Below are positions 26,506 through 35,071 of a stretch of 64,000 bases of DNA, piece after piece (position 1 is the stretch's first letter; the number at the start of each line of letters is the position of its first letter). This DNA comes from NP936 sp002726085 (GTDB lineage: Bacteria; Acidobacteriota; Vicinamibacteria; Vicinamibacterales; UBA8438), in contig DASCQF010000009.1 in NCBI GenBank assembly GCA_036012905.1, forward strand, positions 1 to 64,000, read 5' to 3'. Both the position numbers and the translations under genes were made by a program. Below the pieces are notes generated by a model, which did no database searches, had not been told where the DNA came from, and was given only the letters and a program-made list of their open reading frames with translations.

Positions 26506-27216
26506 TCAGTCATTCACCTGCCTGCCCCCTTCGGTCAGCACCTGTTCTGCGAGCCACAGGTCGAACTCGGTGTGAATGTCGATCGACGACAGATCATCGT
26601 CAGTCGGAATGACCGCGACGCGGTCTCCGATGCGCCGGCCCGCCTTGATCACGGCCCCACGGGACGCACAGGCAAGACCCGTATCCTCACGGTAGACAGG
26701 CTCACGCGTCTGGCGAGGGCCTGGCTTGATGTCGGGAGCGAGCCGTACGTATCGGCCCTCCACTTTCCGCCAGAAGTTCTTGTGCGTTGAATACGCCACG
26801 AACGCCGTGTCCAGCTCCGGGTCGTTCAGGAGCCGGCGTACAGCCTCATCGATCATCGTGCGCTTCCGAAAGATATCTGTGGGCTGCAGATACACGACGA
26901 TGTCGACACGATAGTGATCGATTTGCTCGAGCCACTCGACCGCGTGCTGCAGCACCGGCTCGGTCGGCGTGTGATCCTGTGCTAGCTCCGCCGGACGCAG
27001 GAACGGCACTTCGGCGCCCCACTGCCGCGCCACCTCGGCGATCTCGGCGTCATCGGTGGACACGAGGGTCCGATCCACCATCGGTGACGCCTTGGCTGCC
27101 TCGATCGAGTACGCGATAAGCGGCTTGCCCGCCAGCAGCCTGATGTTCTTGCGCGGCAGGCCGCGAGAGCCTCCCCGCGCCGGAATAATCGCGACGACGT
27201 TGTGCTGTTCAGGCAT
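26506..27216 (-). CDS. neuA: CMP-N-acylneuraminate (nonulosonate) cytidylyltransferase
   Basis: 236 residues. The nucleotide-binding signature AIIPARGGSRGLPRKNIRLL is complete, and TDDAEIAEVARQWGAEVPFLRPAEL and VYLQPTDIFRKRTMID match the CTP- and sugar-contact regions. It activates a nonulosonic acid (sialic, legionaminic or pseudaminic type) with CTP to the CMP form. It sits between neuB (107 bases upstream) and the GT30-like gene (17 bases downstream), giving a synthase - activator - transferase order. The precise sugar is unknown, as no NeuC or Leg/Pse-specific hydrolysing epimerase was found in the window. Confidence 0.9.
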   Translation of the reverse strand: MPEQHNVVAIIPARGGSRGLPRKNIRLLAGKPLIAYSIEAAKASPMVDRTLVSTDDAEIAEVARQWGAEVPFLRPAELAQDHTPTEPVLQHAVEWLEQIDHYRVDIVVYLQPTDIFRKRTMIDEAVRRLLNDPELDTAFVAYSTHKNFWRKVEGRYVRLAPDIKPGPRQTREPVYREDTGLACASRGAVIKAGRRIGDRVAVIPTDDDLSSIDIHTEFDLWLAEQVLTEGGRQVND

Positions 27217-27324
27217 GTCAGAACGGAGCTGCCAAGGGACCGTGACGGAACACGGCGCTACGGTTCGTGGGCATCTCGCGCCGCCGCAGTCGCCGACTCA
27301 CGTTGACCGGCGATATGGCGGACG

Positions 27325-28347
27325 CTACGACGATGACAACACCGAGACCGGAATCTGATGTCCGGCGGAGATTTCGACCGCGGACGTCTTTCCGACAACG
27401 GCAGGCAGCGACGCAGGGGGCAGTCCACCACCCGGCCGCAGGCACGTGAGCTGTTCGGCGGTGATGACACGACCCGCCTTGATGTCGACCCGGGCGGACA
27501 CGCTACGACGAGCACCGGTCAGATTCTCACGTTCGCAGGCAGGTAGCGACTTGTCTCCGGTCCCCATCATCGTACTAACGGCGGTGACCGAGGCCACCAA
27601 GGCCTCCAGATCGTCAGGATCCGCCGACAGCTGATGGTCACGAAGGGTTCGCCCTTCCTTCTGCAGCGTGAAATGCTTTTCGACAACGCACGCGCCAAGC
27701 GCAACCGCTGCAGTGCAGCCAAAGATTCCGAGTGTGTGGTCGGAATATCCAACCGGCACGCCGAAGCGATTGCGCAAGCTTGGGATGACCAGCAAGTTGG
27801 CGTCAGTCGGCGCGGTTGGGTAGCTCGACACGCAGTGGAGCAGCACGACACGCTGGGCCAGCTCGGATCGCGTCAGCTCTGCCGCCCGCTGAATCACCGT
27901 CAGCGCATCGTCTATCTCGTCGATGGAGGCCATTCCTGTCGACAGTAACATCGGCTTGCCCGTACCGGCCACCCGCTCGAGCAACTGCACGAACGTCAGA
28001 TCGCCGGACGCGATCTTGAACGCGGGCACCAGAGGGTCGAGGAGCTCGACAGCCTCGAGGTCGAATGGAGTGGAGAGAAACATCACATCAGCGGACCGAG
28101 CCTCATCCGCCAACTCTGCGTACGCCGACTCAGGGAGCGCCAGTTTCTGGAAGTGAGCGAACCGCGCAGCCTCCGTCCGTGCCACGATCTTGTCTGCCGT
28201 GTAGGTCTGGAACTTGACTGCGTCCGCACCCGCGCGGGCCGCCTCCCGGATCATCGTCTTCGCGGCATCGAGGTCACCCTCGTGGTTCGCACCGATTTCT
28301 GCGATGACCAGCGGGCGGGTCTCGAGGTTGACGTTACCGATGTTCAT
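27325..28347 (-). CDS. neuB: N-acetylneuraminate/nonulosonate synthase
   Basis: 340 residues, usual NeuB length. The TIM barrel shows LVIAEIGANHEGDLDAAK, AVKFQTYTADKIV, KIASGDLTFVQLLE, LLSTGMASIDEID, LLHCVSSYPTAPTDANL and GYSDHTLGIF, and EKHFTLQKEGRTLRDHQLS, all standard NeuB/SpsE motifs for PEP and metal binding. The C-terminal SAF (antifreeze-like) domain runs from about residue 280 (SVSARVDIKAGRVITAEQL). It condenses PEP with a hexosamine-type sugar to give a nine-carbon acid. Its first 107 bases are repeated in diverged form at 30438-30544, upstream of the radical SAM gene. Confidence 0.92.
   Translation of the reverse strand: MNIGNVNLETRPLVIAEIGANHEGDLDAAKTMIREAARAGADAVKFQTYTADKIVARTEAARFAHFQKLALPESAYAELADEARSADVMFLSTPFDLEAVELLDPLVPAFKIASGDLTFVQLLERVAGTGKPMLLSTGMASIDEIDDALTVIQRAAELTRSELAQRVVLLHCVSSYPTAPTDANLLVIPSLRNRFGVPVGYSDHTLGIFGCTAAVALGACVVEKHFTLQKEGRTLRDHQLSADPDDLEALVASVTAVSTMMGTGDKSLPACERENLTGARRSVSARVDIKAGRVITAEQLTCLRPGGGLPPASLPAVVGKTSAVEISAGHQIPVSVLSSS
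28241..28347 (-). repeat. Direct repeat copy A (5' end of intact neuB)
   Basis: The first 107 bases of neuB match 30438-30544 in the same orientation with about 19 mismatches and no gaps (roughly 82 percent identity by eye). The two copies bracket the 28512-30404 radical SAM gene. Confidence 0.85.
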
Positions 28348-28511
28348 CTGCGCACCAGCGGATGCTCGCAGAGATCAGACTAATGATCCTTCAAGGCAAT
28401 GATTGGCGTTGGAGCGGAGGCATCGCAGGCTTTAGCGTCGGCGGCACCCTGTCGCATGACTCGCGTCCGAAGCGTGGCGACCCTGGATCGTCTGTCGTCA
28501 ACCCCGATCAT

Positions 28512-30404
28512 CTAACGACCCTTTCGAAGCGGCGCCATGTTCGCCAAATCACCTGGAATCGTTTCCAGATCCTTGTCCACGATGCGGCGTAGGGATTTGT
28601 ACTGGTGCATGAAATTGCTGCGTTTCCTAGCGTGGCGAAGCCGCCAAACCAGGTAGTCGACAAGGTTCTTGATGGCGGTACCGGGCGTGCCTTGCCTCAG
28701 GGTCTTTGCGATCACCATCAATGCGAGCAGCTTGCGAAGCCGGTAGAAAATGACTGGGTAACATATCATCGCAAGGCCCGATTGGCCGCTCCGTAACAGG
28801 CTCAGAAGTGAAGGTAGTTTCGCCTCGTTAGTCTCAAGTTCGTATTGCTGGCTGGCGGTGTTCATGCGGTCCGCCGTCAAACTCGTATCCACGAGACGCT
28901 TTGGGTTTGCAAAGTAGCCCGAATCGCGGCGTTTCTTCTTGAAGAATCGAACATCGTTCAGCAGAACTTGATGATAGTGGTCGAGCCCATACTTTGTGAC
29001 GTACGCATGGTTCGCTTCTATGGTGATCCGGGGCCGCCAGGATTGCTGCTCCAGTATCGGCGAATCCGTGAAGTTCAGGGTCGCGTATTCGTCATGGGCA
29101 TCCTTGTCGGAAATTCGCAACAGATAGGCCTCTTCATCACTCAATGTCCGTCCAATGAGGCCGTGGTGGCGCGCATACTCATACAGCGGCGTACCGGGTA
29201 GAGCTTGTGCATAGTTGATGCTCAAACTGTTCGGGTTCTGTTTGGGGCTTATGGTCAAGGCTGTCTTGCAGAATTCGATGGTCTCACCGATCGTCTCAGC
29301 ATTCTCTCCCGGCATACCGATGACCAACTGAACGACCGAAAGCAACCCGGCCTCGGTCGTCCAACGCATGGCGTTCACATTGTCCTCGACCGTGGTTCTC
29401 TTCTCCATTATTTCGAGCATGCGTGGGCTGCCGGTCTCCATGCCGTAGAGAATGCCGGCACAGCCCGCGTCCTTCATCATCGCAATCTGCTCGCGCGTGA
29501 TGCAGTTGACCCTCATGCCGCCGACGAGCCAAAGGATATCCAGCGGCTTGATGCGTTCACAAAACTCCTTCAGCCACTTGCGGTCGGTGCCGAAGTTCTC
29601 GTCGGCGCAGAAGATGAAGCCGACGTTGTACTTGTCTATCAAGGCCCGCAACCGCTCGACGATGATTGCCGGTGGAATATATCGGATGCCTCTATCCCAT
29701 CGATGACAGAAGGTACACCGTGCTACGCATCCCTTGGCACCTGGCACCATCATGAACCGTCTTCCCTGACGATGCGCCTCGCGTGCCCGCGGGTCATGCG
29801 CGAACCGCCCCCCAGTCCATGCATCATCGCTGGTGACCTCGGTCACGTAGTTCTCCATGTCAGCCGCGTCGGCCAAGATCTGCCAATCGATGTCGTATAT
29901 TTCCGTCTTGTCTAGGGCTGGTGGATACCCGGTGTTGACCAGTTCGCCAGATCCTCCGACGAACATCAGGCCCGGAACATCCTTGAAGGCGTCGAGATTC
30001 CGAGTCTTCTCGGCCCGCACGACTATTTCGCGCATCACCCACTCGCCTTCACCAATCACGCAAAGGTCGACGCCCGTACAGCGCAGGACAATCTCCGCGC
30101 TCGCCGCGAGGTTTCCGCCAAGGACGATGAGGGTGTCTGGTAGTTGTGCCTTGACCGCGGTGGATAGATTCTTGGAGTACTCGTAGGCCGTCGAGACCAC
30201 CGCACTGATGCCCAAAACGTCCGGATTCTTGCTGACGATATGAGCGACGGCATCGTCAAAATCAGGTCGGTTGCCATCAATGTGGTAGAACTCGACGTCA
30301 TCGATGCCATGTCGATTCAGATAGCTGATGATACTGAGCGATCCGATCGGCGGCATGTCGGTCGGTATCGGGCGAATTGGGGTGGTGACAAACATGACCT
30401 TCAT
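28512..30404 (-). CDS. B12-binding-domain radical SAM protein
   Basis: 630 residues. The N-terminal 150 or so residues form a cobalamin-binding Rossmann-like domain (ISAVVSTAYEYSKNL, IVLGGNLAASAEIVL, LCVIGEGE) without the classical D-x-H-x-x-G His ligand, as in many BATS-type enzymes. The radical SAM cluster motif is CVARCTFC at residues 226-233, followed by FCADENFG, MRVNCIT and GMETGSPRMLEIMEKR. Substrate unknown; related proteins do C-methylation or other radical chemistry on sugars, lipids or tetrapyrroles. Base composition is clearly lower in GC than its neighbours (about 45-50 percent in sampled lines versus about 65), and it is bracketed by a neuB-derived direct repeat, so it was probably acquired by transfer. 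Its ATG overlaps the stop of the neuB relic (ATGA). Confidence 0.87.
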   Translation of the reverse strand: MKVMFVTTPIRPIPTDMPPIGSLSIISYLNRHGIDDVEFYHIDGNRPDFDDAVAHIVSKNPDVLGISAVVSTAYEYSKNLSTAVKAQLPDTLIVLGGNLAASAEIVLRCTGVDLCVIGEGEWVMREIVVRAEKTRNLDAFKDVPGLMFVGGSGELVNTGYPPALDKTEIYDIDWQILADAADMENYVTEVTSDDAWTGGRFAHDPRAREAHRQGRRFMMVPGAKGCVARCTFCHRWDRGIRYIPPAIIVERLRALIDKYNVGFIFCADENFGTDRKWLKEFCERIKPLDILWLVGGMRVNCITREQIAMMKDAGCAGILYGMETGSPRMLEIMEKRTTVEDNVNAMRWTTEAGLLSVVQLVIGMPGENAETIGETIEFCKTALTISPKQNPNSLSINYAQALPGTPLYEYARHHGLIGRTLSDEEAYLLRISDKDAHDEYATLNFTDSPILEQQSWRPRITIEANHAYVTKYGLDHYHQVLLNDVRFFKKKRRDSGYFANPKRLVDTSLTADRMNTASQQYELETNEAKLPSLLSLLRSGQSGLAMICYPVIFYRLRKLLALMVIAKTLRQGTPGTAIKNLVDYLVWRLRHARKRSNFMHQYKSLRRIVDKDLETIPGDLANMAPLRKGR

Positions 30405-30544
30405 GATCCCGACCTCTGCAGCAAGGGAGGGTTTGTCGCCTCCAAGATCATAGTGTTCGCGGCCTCGAGGTGACCCTCATGGCTCGCACCGATTCTTGGG
30501 ATGACCAACTGGCGTGTCTGGGGGTTCACGTTACTGACGTTCAT
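30401..30544 (-). pseudogene. neuB 5' relic forming a 47-codon leader ORF
   Basis: This short frame reads MNVSNVNPQTRQLVIPRIG and continues ASHEGHLEAANTMILEA, plainly the N-terminus of NeuB (intact copy: LVIAEIGANHEGDLDAAKTMIREA), then runs into unrelated sequence and stops. Its ATG lies inside the end of the upstream fusion gene, as expected for the start of a coupled neuB, and its TGA overlaps the ATG of the radical SAM gene. It cannot be an active synthase. It may now serve only to carry ribosomes from the fusion gene to the radical SAM start. Confidence 0.82.
30438..30544 (-). repeat. Direct repeat copy B (neuB-derived)
   Basis: Diverged copy of 28241-28347 in the same orientation, about 2.1 kb away. 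Similarity ends abruptly at 30438, after the codons for Leu-Glu-Ala. Confidence 0.85.
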
Positions 30545-32324
30545 CGAGTCGAGTCCAGGCAATATCCGTGCGCGCGACAGCCAGTGGCCGCCGTGGTGGC
30601 ACATCGGACTGACTCCGCAGCACATCTGGGTGCCGTGTAAAAAATTCCACGACGTCATCCATCCGATAGGTGACCGCCCTCCCTTGTTTTCGCATCGCTG
30701 TCAGAAACGTACGAATAACCTGCAGGTCATCCGGTGTATCGAGCGTCAACCGCCAGTCTCGCCGGTGCTGCGGATCGACCGGCCCGCATGACGCACGAAA
30801 CTGGTCTCGATGCCGTGCGACGTAGAAGGTCAGATATTCGGTGCCGCTCGTATCAACCGCCGCGTCGGCCAGAAACCGCAGGAGCGCCACGTCGAACACC
30901 TCCACCTCCGTACCGCCCGGAAGCTGCTTCATGTCCGTGTACTCCGCGTTGACGTGCAGATGGTGATCGACGGCGCGGTCGACATAGTCGGGATCGATCA
31001 GGATATCGTCACCGGTCACCCGAAGGATGACGTCCACTTCACCCGCACCGATCGCGCCGAGCATCCGGGCCAGGACGTCCTCGGTTTCACCTCGATGGAC
31101 CTCCACCCCGTTCTTCCGCGCCAGACTCGCCAGCGGATCGTCCGCGTCGTCGTTCGTCGTGCAGAGCACGATGTGGTCGACACGCGTGGCCTGCTTCAAG
31201 CGTGCGAAGAGATGGGCCAATGCCGGCGTCCCGTCCACGTCGACGAGTGCTTTGCCGGGCAACCTCGATGATTCCATCCGGGACACGACGAGCGCCCACA
31301 CGCGATTTGGAACATCGGCCCGCGTGAGGACGTGCTCGGCCGGTCGGTCATCGAGCAACGGTCGACCGAGCAGTGCCCGAAGATCCGGCACATCCTTCGG
31401 TTCATCGGCCCGTTTCATCACCAGACTCGTTTGCTCGATCACCTCTCCGCGTCGCATCTCACGAGCCGTGACCCAGTGTTTCTTCACGTCGCGACGATAG
31501 CTCGCCTCAGACTGAGCCAACCGATCTGGGTATCGGCCAACGGCCTGCTCGGCTCGGCGGATCGTTCGCACGAACTCGGTGAACTCGTCGGGATTCAACG
31601 ACGAGTAGTAGTCGACCCCGCGGACGGCCCGGTCGAGGGTGATGTGCTTCTCGATGACGGTGGCGCCCAGCCCGAGTGCGAGCACGGGCAGCGTCACCGC
31701 GAACGGATCCTCCGCATCGACGTGGTCCATATAGCCCACGTCACAACTGCCTCCGAATATCTCTCGGAGCCGGGTCAGACGCCCGAGACGCGTGTCCTCA
31801 ATCGACGTCGGGTAGCTCTGAAACCCATGCATGAGCACCGGACGAGCCCCTCGCTCGGTCAGCAACTCTACGGCCGCCGCGATCTCCCGGTATGTGCTGC
31901 CACCCACCGCCAACATGACGCGTCGACCGACACCGGCGAGGGCGCGCAGCAGCGGTTCATTGCCGAGGTCCGATGAGTGGACCTTGAACCCCTGAACGCC
32001 CGCACCCAGGGCCAGCTCGAGCGCTCGCATGCCGAACACATCACAATACACACGAGCTTCGCGATCCTGAAGACGGGCGATCAGATCTCGCCAGACCGCC
32101 GCAGAGAACGCCTGTTGGTCAAAGTGATCGAACCGCGGGTGCCGTCGAACCAGCAGCTCGTCGGCAAAGTAGATCTGAAACTTGATGGCGGTGGCTCCGG
32201 TCGTCAGGGCGGCTTCAGCGAGCTGCCTCGCTCCCTTCGGGCTGCCCTGATGAGCGTTGGCCACCTCGGCGATGATGTCCACTCCAGGTTCGCCCTCTGG
32301 CGGTCTTGGCGGGCTAGCACTCAT
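30531..32324 (-). CDS. Fusion: NeuB/SpsE-type synthase + SAF domain + SpsF-type cytidylyltransferase
   Basis: 597 residues from ATG 32324, which overlaps the upstream radical SAM gene by 11 bases. Residues about 14-255 are a NeuB-type barrel: IIAEVANAHQGSPKGARQL, AIKFQIYFADELLV, GFKVHSSDLGN, GYMDHVDAEDPF and VIEKHITLDRAVRGVDYYSS. Residues about 280-338 resemble the SAF domain. From about 341 the chain becomes an SpsF-like nucleotidyltransferase: VVSRMESSRLPGKALVDV, HIVLCTTNDDADD, EVHRGETEDVLARML and ILRVTGDDILIDPDYVD. One polypeptide would therefore make a nonulosonic acid and activate it. SpsE and SpsF are separate proteins in Bacillus subtilis. The sugar is unknown. Confidence 0.88.
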   Translation of the reverse strand: MSASPPRPPEGEPGVDIIAEVANAHQGSPKGARQLAEAALTTGATAIKFQIYFADELLVRRHPRFDHFDQQAFSAAVWRDLIARLQDREARVYCDVFGMRALELALGAGVQGFKVHSSDLGNEPLLRALAGVGRRVMLAVGGSTYREIAAAVELLTERGARPVLMHGFQSYPTSIEDTRLGRLTRLREIFGGSCDVGYMDHVDAEDPFAVTLPVLALGLGATVIEKHITLDRAVRGVDYYSSLNPDEFTEFVRTIRRAEQAVGRYPDRLAQSEASYRRDVKKHWVTAREMRRGEVIEQTSLVMKRADEPKDVPDLRALLGRPLLDDRPAEHVLTRADVPNRVWALVVSRMESSRLPGKALVDVDGTPALAHLFARLKQATRVDHIVLCTTNDDADDPLASLARKNGVEVHRGETEDVLARMLGAIGAGEVDVILRVTGDDILIDPDYVDRAVDHHLHVNAEYTDMKQLPGGTEVEVFDVALLRFLADAAVDTSGTEYLTFYVARHRDQFRASCGPVDPQHRRDWRLTLDTPDDLQVIRTFLTAMRKQGRAVTYRMDDVVEFFTRHPDVLRSQSDVPPRRPLAVARTDIAWTRLDERQ

Positions 32325-33660
32325 CCGTGAGCGGCTCCCATTCATAGGTTTCCTTGAACGGGCACTCCCGACAGATCGGGATGTCCTCGAGTCGTTCCTG
32401 GACATGAGCCCGCCGAACGTCATTCACGATGCGGCCGTCCCAGATCTCCTTGAGCGTCTGCACGCGCTTGGGGGGATCCACATGGCGGCTCGGCATCTGC
32501 GCGTTGGCCAACAGCGTGTACCCCTTGGCTCCATCCTCCACCTTGTCCACGACCGCCTGGTAATCAGCTGGCGCCTCTTCGTAGGCCCGCGCATCGACAT
32601 AGCCAATCGGATGCTCGTTGCCCCAGTCGTAGCAACACATACAAACCGTGCCGTCGTACGCCACCATGAGGCGCTGGTAGGGCTGCTCGCAGGGAAGTCG
32701 CCGTACGGCCGCGTACACGTTGTCGTCGATGTCGCGCCACAGGGCGTTCTCATCCGGTGACAGCCCCTTCGCCGACAACCGCTGGAGCACGAGCGATTTC
32801 GTCTTTGGGTCCAAAGCGTTGAGTGCACCGCCACGTTCCGTATACGCCTTGACCGACACGTCGTCCACGCAGCCCGAGAACAGCTCGAAGAACGATTCTT
32901 GCTCCCGTCGCGTCTGCTCGGTCAGAATCATCTGAATCTTCGTCCGCGGCCATTGCGAGCCCATCTCGTCGCGAATCTGTGCAAATCGGCGGATGTTCTC
33001 GTAGACCTGTTCAAAGCTGTTCTCGACGAAGCGGCCCGGGCGCATCCGCTCGTAGGTGTCCTTCGCGCCGCCGTCGAACGAATAGACGAGCAAGTCGAGC
33101 CCCGCTTCAATGAGCGCGCGACTTTTCTCGGCCGTCAGTGTCACCGCGTCAGTCGTGATGATCGTCTCCAGGATGCCGCCACGTTTCGCATAGTCGACGA
33201 ATCGCGCCAGCATCGGATGTAACAACGGCTCTCCGCGCCAGAGCAATTTGACCGATGGCACACGCAGCTCCGTGCACTGATCGATCAGCCGGTAGAACAG
33301 CTCCTCCCGCATCGTCTTGTCGGGCGTCACGATCGACTGCCGATAGCAGAACGGACAGGCCAGATCGCACACGGCGGCAATCTCGATGTCGACGCAGAGC
33401 GGCGGATGACCGGTGACGCGAACATACCGATCATGGAGCTGGTCGGCGAATGCCTGCTGGGGGTATCCGCGCCAGCCGACCCGATAGGCCTCGAACCGCT
33501 CGACGAACTCGGCCAGCAGCGCGCCACCCGGATCTCCGCCGGCGCGCTCCACGGCATATCGATAGGCTTTGTTGGCGCCCATGTGCGTCACGGCATGATG
33601 GACGCGTCCGGCTTCAGAATCCGTCCGGCCCTGAATCGCGTATAGCCGTTCAGCTCCCAT
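32314..33660 (-). CDS. Radical SAM / SPASM domain protein
   Basis: About 448 residues. The cluster motif is CDLACPFCYRQS in the segment DIEIAAVCDLACPFC, followed by LLWRGEPLLHPML and ETIITTDAVTLT. A C-terminal SPASM-like region has cysteines in YDGTVCMCCYDWGNEHPIGYVD, then CRECPFKETYEWEPL near the end, likely ligands for auxiliary Fe-S clusters. Proteins of this type are found in surface-polysaccharide loci next to SpsE/SpsF/NeuA genes, but their reaction is not established. ATG at 33660 preferred (overlap of 11 bases with the upstream fusion gene); a TTG two codons earlier is the alternative. Confidence 0.86.
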   Translation of the reverse strand: MGAERLYAIQGRTDSEAGRVHHAVTHMGANKAYRYAVERAGGDPGGALLAEFVERFEAYRVGWRGYPQQAFADQLHDRYVRVTGHPPLCVDIEIAAVCDLACPFCYRQSIVTPDKTMREELFYRLIDQCTELRVPSVKLLWRGEPLLHPMLARFVDYAKRGGILETIITTDAVTLTAEKSRALIEAGLDLLVYSFDGGAKDTYERMRPGRFVENSFEQVYENIRRFAQIRDEMGSQWPRTKIQMILTEQTRREQESFFELFSGCVDDVSVKAYTERGGALNALDPKTKSLVLQRLSAKGLSPDENALWRDIDDNVYAAVRRLPCEQPYQRLMVAYDGTVCMCCYDWGNEHPIGYVDARAYEEAPADYQAVVDKVEDGAKGYTLLANAQMPSRHVDPPKRVQTLKEIWDGRIVNDVRRAHVQERLEDIPICRECPFKETYEWEPLTDEC

Positions 33661-35038
33661 GGGCAACCGTGCTCTCTTGCCGTCGGTGTGTGATCAGGCG
33701 TTCCACCATCATGAAATCGTCTTCGTCATCGATCTGCAGGCTCTCTTGTTTCAACATCACGGTGTGACCGATCCGCTCGCCCAGGAATTCAGGGCCGTCG
33801 AGATTCTCCGTCTTCGCCAGGTAGATCGCCCCGTTCTCGACCCACAACGCCTCTCGCTCGAGCCTCAACGCACGACGGTTCGTGAGCGGACGTAGCCCGT
33901 GGCCGACATGTTGATAGTGATTCAGCAGATCCTCGTACACCGAGATGACACTATCGGTCTCGAAGATCAACATGTTGTCCATAGCATTCAGAATATGCTC
34001 CGCCGTGCGAAGCGGGCTGTTGACGTACAGCAGCATGAAGGCGTCGATTCCGTCTGGCAGCTGATCGTGCTGGAGGGCGAACCGCACGGTCGATGCGATC
34101 GAGGTGTTGGGTCTCCCGAGGTCTGTCGGGCGCCGCACAGCAAACACGCCGCGACGGGACCTCACGTAGTCCAGGACGGCCTCGTCCTCGGACACGACCA
34201 CGACGCCCGCAAACCTCTCGCACGCCAAGGCCACGTCGATCGTGTAGTCGAGGAGCGGCCGGCCGGCTATCGCACGAAGCGCATACGCCGCTTCGTCGTG
34301 CGCCTTGCTCCGAGCGGGCACGATGGCCAGTGTTCGAAGCGTGACATCATTTCGTGCAGTCTGCGCATGGCGGCGATCGATTTCCCTGCGTGCCTTGAGC
34401 AGCCTGGCCTTGTCGACGGTAAGGCTGTTGCCGTGTTGACGATAATAGAAGAGCGGAACATTGACGTTGTAGACGCCGAACTTCTCGATTAGCCGGATCC
34501 AGAGATCGTACCCATCCTGGCATCCTATGTCGTCCGAGTATCCCTCGAGCTCCTGGAGACAGCGGCTCCGAACCATCGTACCGGCGCCGTGTGCGGCCAC
34601 GTTATAGAGCGTGATGTCGGTACCAAGCTTGTTGCGACGCTCGAGGCTGAGAATCTCGCCCTTCTCATCGATCAAGAAGTAGTCGGGGTAGACCAAACCC
34701 ACTTCGGGATGCGTGTCAAGGATGTTCGCCAGTACGACAACGGCGTTCTCGTCGAGGTAGTCATCGGCATCCAACCGCATGATGTACTCGCCATGCGACA
34801 GTCGCAATGCGATGTTGGCAGACACGATGAGCCCGTGATTCTCTTGCAGCACCACGCGCACATTCGGCGTGTGCTCGAACTCCTTGATGATCTCTGGTGA
34901 TCCATCCGTGGAGCCGTCATCGATGATGATCAGCTCCCAGTCCGTGAACTTCTGGTGCAGCACGCTCAGGATCGCCTGGCGAATGAACCTGCCGTAGTTG
35001 TGGTTGGTGATGTACACCGTCACTTTGACTTTATCCAT
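33650..35038 (-). CDS. Fusion: GT2 glycosyltransferase + NeuA-like cytidylyltransferase domain
   Basis: 462 residues. Residues 1 to about 225 are a GT2 domain: VTVYITNHNYGRFIRQAILS, LIIIDDGSTDGSPEII and the metal site MRLDADDYLDE, ending with PLFYYRQHGNSL. Residues about 237-462 resemble acylneuraminate cytidylyltransferases: LAIVPAR, GRPLLDYTIDVAL, VVVSEDEAVLDYV, LLYVNSPLRTAEHI and DDEDDFMMVERL. The nucleotide loop, normally A-R-G-G-S-K-x-x-x-K-N, is here ARSKAHDEAAYALRAI, so the glycine-rich and Lys-Asn parts are missing and CTP activity is doubtful. ATG at 35038 begins the GT2 fold; a GTG three codons earlier is possible. Confidence 0.86.
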   Translation of the reverse strand: MDKVKVTVYITNHNYGRFIRQAILSVLHQKFTDWELIIIDDGSTDGSPEIIKEFEHTPNVRVVLQENHGLIVSANIALRLSHGEYIMRLDADDYLDENAVVVLANILDTHPEVGLVYPDYFLIDEKGEILSLERRNKLGTDITLYNVAAHGAGTMVRSRCLQELEGYSDDIGCQDGYDLWIRLIEKFGVYNVNVPLFYYRQHGNSLTVDKARLLKARREIDRRHAQTARNDVTLRTLAIVPARSKAHDEAAYALRAIAGRPLLDYTIDVALACERFAGVVVVSEDEAVLDYVRSRRGVFAVRRPTDLGRPNTSIASTVRFALQHDQLPDGIDAFMLLYVNSPLRTAEHILNAMDNMLIFETDSVISVYEDLLNHYQHVGHGLRPLTNRRALRLEREALWVENGAIYLAKTENLDGPEFLGERIGHTVMLKQESLQIDDEDDFMMVERLITHRRQESTVAHGS

Positions 35039-35071
35039 CGACCACACTCATCACTCGACATGCCGAGTCGC

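Noticed and set aside
27217..27324. Possible small gene between neuA and neuB
   Set aside because: All frames are short and Arg-rich, with no start preceded by a ribosome site.
28348..28511. Regulatory element or small gene between neuB and the radical SAM gene
   Set aside because: No frame, hairpin or promoter stood out in these 164 bases; it is probably leftover sequence of the insertion.
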